DNA of 64,000 nt from Bifidobacterium sp. GTDB taxonomy: Bacteria > Actinomycetota > Actinomycetes > Actinomycetales > Bifidobacteriaceae. Under the pieces are notes generated by a model. It saw nothing but the letters and a program-made list of their open reading frames with translations. It was not told the DNA's origin and searched no databases. This document shows, piece by piece, positions 60,247 through 64,000 of the stretch. The stretch is taken from positions 846,452-910,451 of the forward strand of contig JAGGHK010000001.1 in the NCBI GenBank assembly GCA_024104275.1, in the 5' to 3' direction. The position numbers and the translations under genes were made by a program. Position 1 is the first letter of the stretch, and each line of letters starts with the position of its first letter.

Positions 60247-61950
60247 TTACAGGCGCGTCTCGAAATGACCGCAGAAGGGATCGACGGGGCTCTTGCCCTC
60301 GAATGTTTCCTTGCCGGTCATCTTGCGCATGATCGCGTCGATGGTCACATCGTTGCCGGTGTAGGCGTTGACGTAGGTGGAGACCATCGGGATGTCGTAG
60401 AGATGGTACGGGTTGCAGGTCGAGACGAACACCGTCGGGATGCTGCGCATGAACCACGGCGCGTCGGCGGCCATGAGGTGGATCCAGTCCAGGCGGGTCG
60501 TGGTCTGGTTGCTTGCGGTTTCCACGTTGGCGACGTAGAAGGCCAGATCGAAACGATCCTCCTCTTCCTTGACTCCGCCTTCGAAGACCTCCTGGAAATC
60601 GAGGTGCTTGCGATCGAACACGGTGACCTCGAAGCCTTCAGCCTCAAGCTTCTTCTTGAATTTGTCGGTGACCAGGCCGCCTTCCTTGAAGCCGCCGTCA
60701 TCGGTGTCGCCGAGCACGACCAGGCGCACACGCGGGTACTTCTTCGGGGTGATGGGCAGGATGTTGTCGCGGTCCTTGACCAGCGTGACGGATTTCGCCG
60801 CGACGTCGGCGGAGAGCTTGCCGTGCTCCTCGAGCTTCAGGTCGAAGTCCGGTGAGGATGGGTTCTTCAGCTTGCCATCCGTGCCCATGACGCCTTGGGC
60901 CACCTTCGTGGCGACGATGCGGGTGACCGCCTCGTCGACGCGGGCCATCGGCAGCGTGCCGTCGGCGACCGCGGCACGGATATAACCGTAGTCCTCGTCG
61001 ATGTCCTTGTTGAACAGGATCATGTCGATGCCGGCGTTGATGGTGGTCGGCAGCGCCTTGCTGCGCGGCATGATGGCGTTGTAGCCGATCATCGGCGTGG
61101 CGTCGGTGATGGTCAGGCCGTTGAACCTGAGCTCGCCACGGAGCAGGCCGTCGATCAGGAGCTTGGAAGTGGTGGCCGGGCGAAGGTCCTTGTCTTCGAT
61201 GCCCGGGCACAGGCGGCGTTCCCACGCCGGCTGCATGATGTGGGCGATCATGACGGCAGGCAGGCCGCGCTCGATCAGGTGATGGTAGATCTGCCCGTAG
61301 GATTCCATCCAGTCATCGGCCGAAAGCGAGTTGATGGAGCTCAGCAGGTGCTGGTCGCGCTCGTCGACGCCGTCGCCGGGGAAATGCTTGGACACCGGGA
61401 TGATGCCGTTGGCCTTGAAGCCTTCGATTTCGGCGTCGGACATGGCGATGATGGTGCTTTCGTCGCTGCCGAAAGTGCGGGTGTTCATGATGGGGTTGCG
61501 GAAGTTCAGGTCGAGGTCGACGATCGGCGAGAACGACATGTTGCCGCCCACCTGACGGGCCTCATAGCCCGAAACGTTGCCAAGCTCATAAGCCTGATGG
61601 GGATCGCCTGTCGCGGCGACCTGCATAGGCCGGCCGAACCATGTGCCCTCGGCCACCAACCCGTTGCCGCCGGCCTCGAGGTTGGCCGCGATGAAGAGCG
61701 GGACCTTGCTCTCGGACTGGCAGGTGGCCACTTCGCGCTGCAGCTTCTCGGCCTTGTCCGGGCGGTACATGATGCCGCCGGGCTGATATTTGTCGACGAA
61801 CTGCTTCAGGTCGGTTTGGCCCTCGTCCTCGCCTATGACGAAGAAGAGCTGGCCGATTTTCTCCTCGGTGTTCATGCCGGCCACCGTCTCGCGGACGAAT
61901 TTGATCTGTTCGTCGTTCAGGTTGTACGGTGTTGCTTTCAAATCTGTCAT
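60247..61950 (-). CDS. GH3-family glycoside hydrolase
   Basis: The 567-aa protein has the GH3 barrel (about 15-350) with PLFIAANLEAGGNG, SFSPIVDLDLNFRNPI, SKHFPGDGVDERDQH (188-201) and the nucleophile-region ITDATPMIGY (Asp283), followed by a second domain (about 380-560). The motif resembles NagZ-type beta-N-acetylglucosaminidases (KHFPGHG...DSH), but His is replaced by Asp193 and the dyad reads D-Q-H, so specificity may differ. No signal peptide. It lies between GH39 and GH78 genes. Confidence 0.85.
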   Translation of the reverse strand: MTDLKATPYNLNDEQIKFVRETVAGMNTEEKIGQLFFVIGEDEGQTDLKQFVDKYQPGGIMYRPDKAEKLQREVATCQSESKVPLFIAANLEAGGNGLVAEGTWFGRPMQVAATGDPHQAYELGNVSGYEARQVGGNMSFSPIVDLDLNFRNPIMNTRTFGSDESTIIAMSDAEIEGFKANGIIPVSKHFPGDGVDERDQHLLSSINSLSADDWMESYGQIYHHLIERGLPAVMIAHIMQPAWERRLCPGIEDKDLRPATTSKLLIDGLLRGELRFNGLTITDATPMIGYNAIMPRSKALPTTINAGIDMILFNKDIDEDYGYIRAAVADGTLPMARVDEAVTRIVATKVAQGVMGTDGKLKNPSSPDFDLKLEEHGKLSADVAAKSVTLVKDRDNILPITPKKYPRVRLVVLGDTDDGGFKEGGLVTDKFKKKLEAEGFEVTVFDRKHLDFQEVFEGGVKEEEDRFDLAFYVANVETASNQTTTRLDWIHLMAADAPWFMRSIPTVFVSTCNPYHLYDIPMVSTYVNAYTGNDVTIDAIMRKMTGKETFEGKSPVDPFCGHFETRL

Positions 61951-62021
61951 TGTTGTTCCTTATCAAACATGAAATTTGGTTTTCGGTTTGCCTTGCCGTT
62001 CGTTTTCGACCCGCTTCGGCT

Positions 62022-63500
62022 TCACGCGCGGAAATAATCCGGGACGGTGATGAACGCGGAGGCTTGCGGAGGAAGGGCGAGGTTGATATGCCCGCCATGC
62101 GCGGTCAATGGCTCGGTCATGAGGCTGGAAGCGGCACGCAGCTCTTCGACCTCGGCGGCATTCGGATACTCCGGGCTGCCCATGCGCTCCCACTGCTTCT
62201 TGGGGTTGGCATGGTCGTCATCGATGCGTTGCAGGGCGCATTGCGCGTCTCCTGCGGCCGTGCCCAGGTCGATGTCGATGTCTTCCTGCTTGATGGCGCC
62301 CATGGGAACGTTCTGGTTGTAGGCAAGCAGCTGCAAATCGCCGCCCTTGCGCACGGCCAGAAGTTCCGCTGTGGAATCCGGGTCGGAGGACTCGACAGCC
62401 ACGCGCTTATCGCCCAGCTCATGGTAAATCTGGAACATACGATACGAAGGCTTTTCGATGCCCTGCGTGGTCTGCAGGCCGAACCCGCCGTGGAAGACAC
62501 CCGGCTGCTGCGACTGTTCCTCGAAAATGTCGGTGAAGGTCCAGAAGGAATAGCCTTGGACCATCCCGTCGTTGTCTGCCAAGGTCTTGGCCACGAAAGT
62601 CGCCGTGTACGATTCGTCGTGGACGTGGTCGTCCGCCATGGCCGAGGAATTCCACTCGGTGTAATAAAGCGGCAGATCTCCGGCCTGTTTCTTGACCTCG
62701 AAGACCATGTCCTTCAAGACACCGCGGTGATAGTCGGTGAGCTGCCCCTTGGTCTCCTTGAAGAATTCCACGATATCCTTGCCGCTCTTCCACAGCGGAT
62801 CGTCGGTGGGATAGTGATGGGTCGAGATGAAGTCCAGCGGCACGTCGTTCTTCTTGCAGAAATCGATCAGGTCGGGAATCCATGAGTTGAACGAGGTGGC
62901 CGGCCCGCCGACGCGCACCTTCGGATCGGCGGCCTTGAGCGTGCGCACCGTCATCTCGAAGAGATGGAAATAATCATCCTGCGTTCCGGTGAAGAAGGCC
63001 GGAAGGTTCGGCTCGTTCCAGACCTCGAAGAACCAGGACTCGACTTCCTCCTTGCCGTAGCGATCAAGCAGATGCTCGATGAACCGGCGGATCAGCCCCG
63101 TCCACAGATCATCGTCCTTGGGCATGGTGATGTTGCCGTGATAGGCACCGAAGGTCTCCTTGCCGCTGGCCAGGCAGGTGGGCATGAATCCGAGCTCGAA
63201 GAAGGGCTTCATGCCGATGCTCAGCAGGAAATCGACGATGCTGTCGAGGTTGACGAAGTTGTATCGGATGCCCTGCGACTTGCCGTCGAAACCGAAATTC
63301 TCGATGCAGATGCTCATGTCGTCATCGAAGAGGCCGTGGAAGCGCACATAGCGGAACCCGAGCTCGTCGTGGGCCTTCTTGAGCTGCTGGCGATAGTCCT
63401 CGCGCAGCGCCGTATAGGCGTGGCAGCTGCCGACGCAGGTCTCCCAATAATGCGGGAAATCGGTGGTCTTTGCATCCTTTGAAATCTTGAAATCTACCAT
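62022..63500 (-). CDS. GH39-family beta-xylosidase-like hydrolase
   Basis: The 492-aa enzyme has the GH39 barrel with HDELGFRYVRFHGLFDDDM, the acid/base Glu163 in FEVWNEPNLPAFF and the nucleophile Glu282 in YYTEWNSS, followed by a C-terminal beta-sandwich (about 360-490). GH39 members act on beta-xylosides, alpha-L-iduronides or beta-glucosides. With GH78 and GH3 neighbours, activity on plant glycosides is plausible. Start 63500 (MVDFKISKD) follows AAAGG; 63521 is also in frame. It is intracellular by lack of signal. Confidence 0.88.
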   Translation of the reverse strand: MVDFKISKDAKTTDFPHYWETCVGSCHAYTALREDYRQQLKKAHDELGFRYVRFHGLFDDDMSICIENFGFDGKSQGIRYNFVNLDSIVDFLLSIGMKPFFELGFMPTCLASGKETFGAYHGNITMPKDDDLWTGLIRRFIEHLLDRYGKEEVESWFFEVWNEPNLPAFFTGTQDDYFHLFEMTVRTLKAADPKVRVGGPATSFNSWIPDLIDFCKKNDVPLDFISTHHYPTDDPLWKSGKDIVEFFKETKGQLTDYHRGVLKDMVFEVKKQAGDLPLYYTEWNSSAMADDHVHDESYTATFVAKTLADNDGMVQGYSFWTFTDIFEEQSQQPGVFHGGFGLQTTQGIEKPSYRMFQIYHELGDKRVAVESSDPDSTAELLAVRKGGDLQLLAYNQNVPMGAIKQEDIDIDLGTAAGDAQCALQRIDDDHANPKKQWERMGSPEYPNAAEVEELRAASSLMTEPLTAHGGHINLALPPQASAFITVPDYFRA

Positions 63501-63533
63501 TGTATTACCTTTTGTTACCATTGTTTTCCGCTA

Positions 63534-64000
63534 TCACCAAGCGAGTTTTCCGCTCAGTCCGTTTTCGGACGTAACCCGCAAGGTCGACGCGGCGCTTCCG
63601 GCATCCCGTTCGACAATGATAAGCGCACGGCCATGGAAGGCCCTGCCCTTTGTGCCGTTGAACGGCAGCGTGGCGCTGTGATCGCCGCTGCCGACGGCGT
63701 AGATCTTGCCGTCACCATCAAGCGAGACGTCGAAGGCGACATCGCCATCAGTGACCACATTGCCGTCTGCATCACATAGCGTGACGTCGATATATTGCAG
63801 ATTATAGCTGTCGCCGCAATCCATCCGATTGAACTCGGTTTCGGCCTCGAGGCTCAGCTGCGTGGCAGGACCGGCGGAAACCAGCGTCATTTCGCCGATA
63901 ACCTGATCGCCGTCGTAGGAGACGGCTTTGAGCTCACCGGGGGCGTATTCGGTTTCAAAGAGGGTGCGATAGTCGACCTCGCGTCCGGCAGGCTTGCGTC
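63534..64000 (-). CDS. C-terminal part of a GH2-like glycoside hydrolase (cut by window edge)
   Basis: The frame is open from the right edge to the stop at 63534. The visible 154 or so residues read as the C-terminal immunoglobulin-like domain of GH2 enzymes: YAPGELKAVSYDGDQV, MTLVSAGPATQLSLEAE, LQYIDVTLCDADGNVV and FDVSLDGDGKIYAVGSGDHS. The catalytic barrel should lie outside the window. It is 33 nt upstream of the GH39 gene and on the same strand, so it probably heads the same operon. Likely activity is beta-galactosidase or beta-glucuronidase-type; unproven. Confidence 0.78.
   Translation of the reverse strand, partial: RKPAGREVDYRTLFETEYAPGELKAVSYDGDQVIGEMTLVSAGPATQLSLEAETEFNRMDCGDSYNLQYIDVTLCDADGNVVTDGDVAFDVSLDGDGKIYAVGSGDHSATLPFNGTKGRAFHGRALIIVERDAGSAASTLRVTSENGLSGKLAW

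Overview
The window looks like a Bifidobacterium (Bifidobacteriaceae) chromosome segment carrying most of one integrated prophage-like element. This is inferred from gene content and order, high GC, and families seen in that genus: a division/cell-wall (dcw) cluster running mraZ-rsmH-ftsL-ftsI-(murE-like)-murF-mraY-murD-ftsW-murG-murC-ftsQ; an actinobacterial nrdR-LysM-lexA block; a bifidobacterial-type L-lactate dehydrogenase; and a glycosidase cluster. No species is claimed.

Positions 1 to about 21,570 are a mobile element. The left 4.8 kb (plus strand) carries a small XRE regulator with its own promoter/operators, a lipoprotein, a RelB/RelE pair, unknown proteins and a tyrosine integrase. 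From about 15.8 kb down to 4.9 kb runs a tightly overlapping minus-strand array of early phage genes: KilAC antirepressor, SSB, WhiB-like regulator, ParB-like protein, DNA methyltransferase, replication-initiation-like protein, HNH nuclease, ASCH-like protein, DEDDh exonuclease and several Cys-rich small proteins. At 16.4-17.8 kb sits an immunity switch: a small XRE protein (minus strand) opposed to a repressor plus ImmA/IrrE metallopeptidase (plus strand) around a perfect palindrome. To its right are accessory genes: a membrane-anchored protein, a second toxin-antitoxin pair, tiny membrane proteins, an excisionase-like HTH and a PIN-domain nuclease with an uncharacterised partner. No terminase, capsid, portal or tail gene is visible, so either these lie left of the window or the element is not a complete phage. 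The right junction is probably the 20-nt remnant of a tRNA/tmRNA 3' end at 21,554-21,573, followed at once by a terminator.

Positions 21.7-37.8 kb are dtd and the minus-strand dcw cluster. It is headed by mraZ with four phased MraZ boxes, and at the murE position it has a MurE-like protein without its P-loop. Next come a HelD/HelR-type RNA polymerase-associated helicase, nrdR, a LysM protein divergent from lexA across LexA boxes, a cation-diffusion facilitator, an AEC transporter, ldh, hflX, an RsmC-like methyltransferase, the giant helicase hrpA, an anchored extracellular protein and glnA.

Positions 56.7-64 kb are a minus-strand carbohydrate cluster: beta-phosphoglucomutase, GH78 alpha-L-rhamnosidase, a GH3 enzyme, a GH39 enzyme and the 3' part of a GH2-like enzyme cut by the window edge. 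Together they suggest breakdown of rhamnose- and beta-linked glycosides.

All assignments come from reading the sequence. Family names rest on recognised motifs and gene order, not on database searches.
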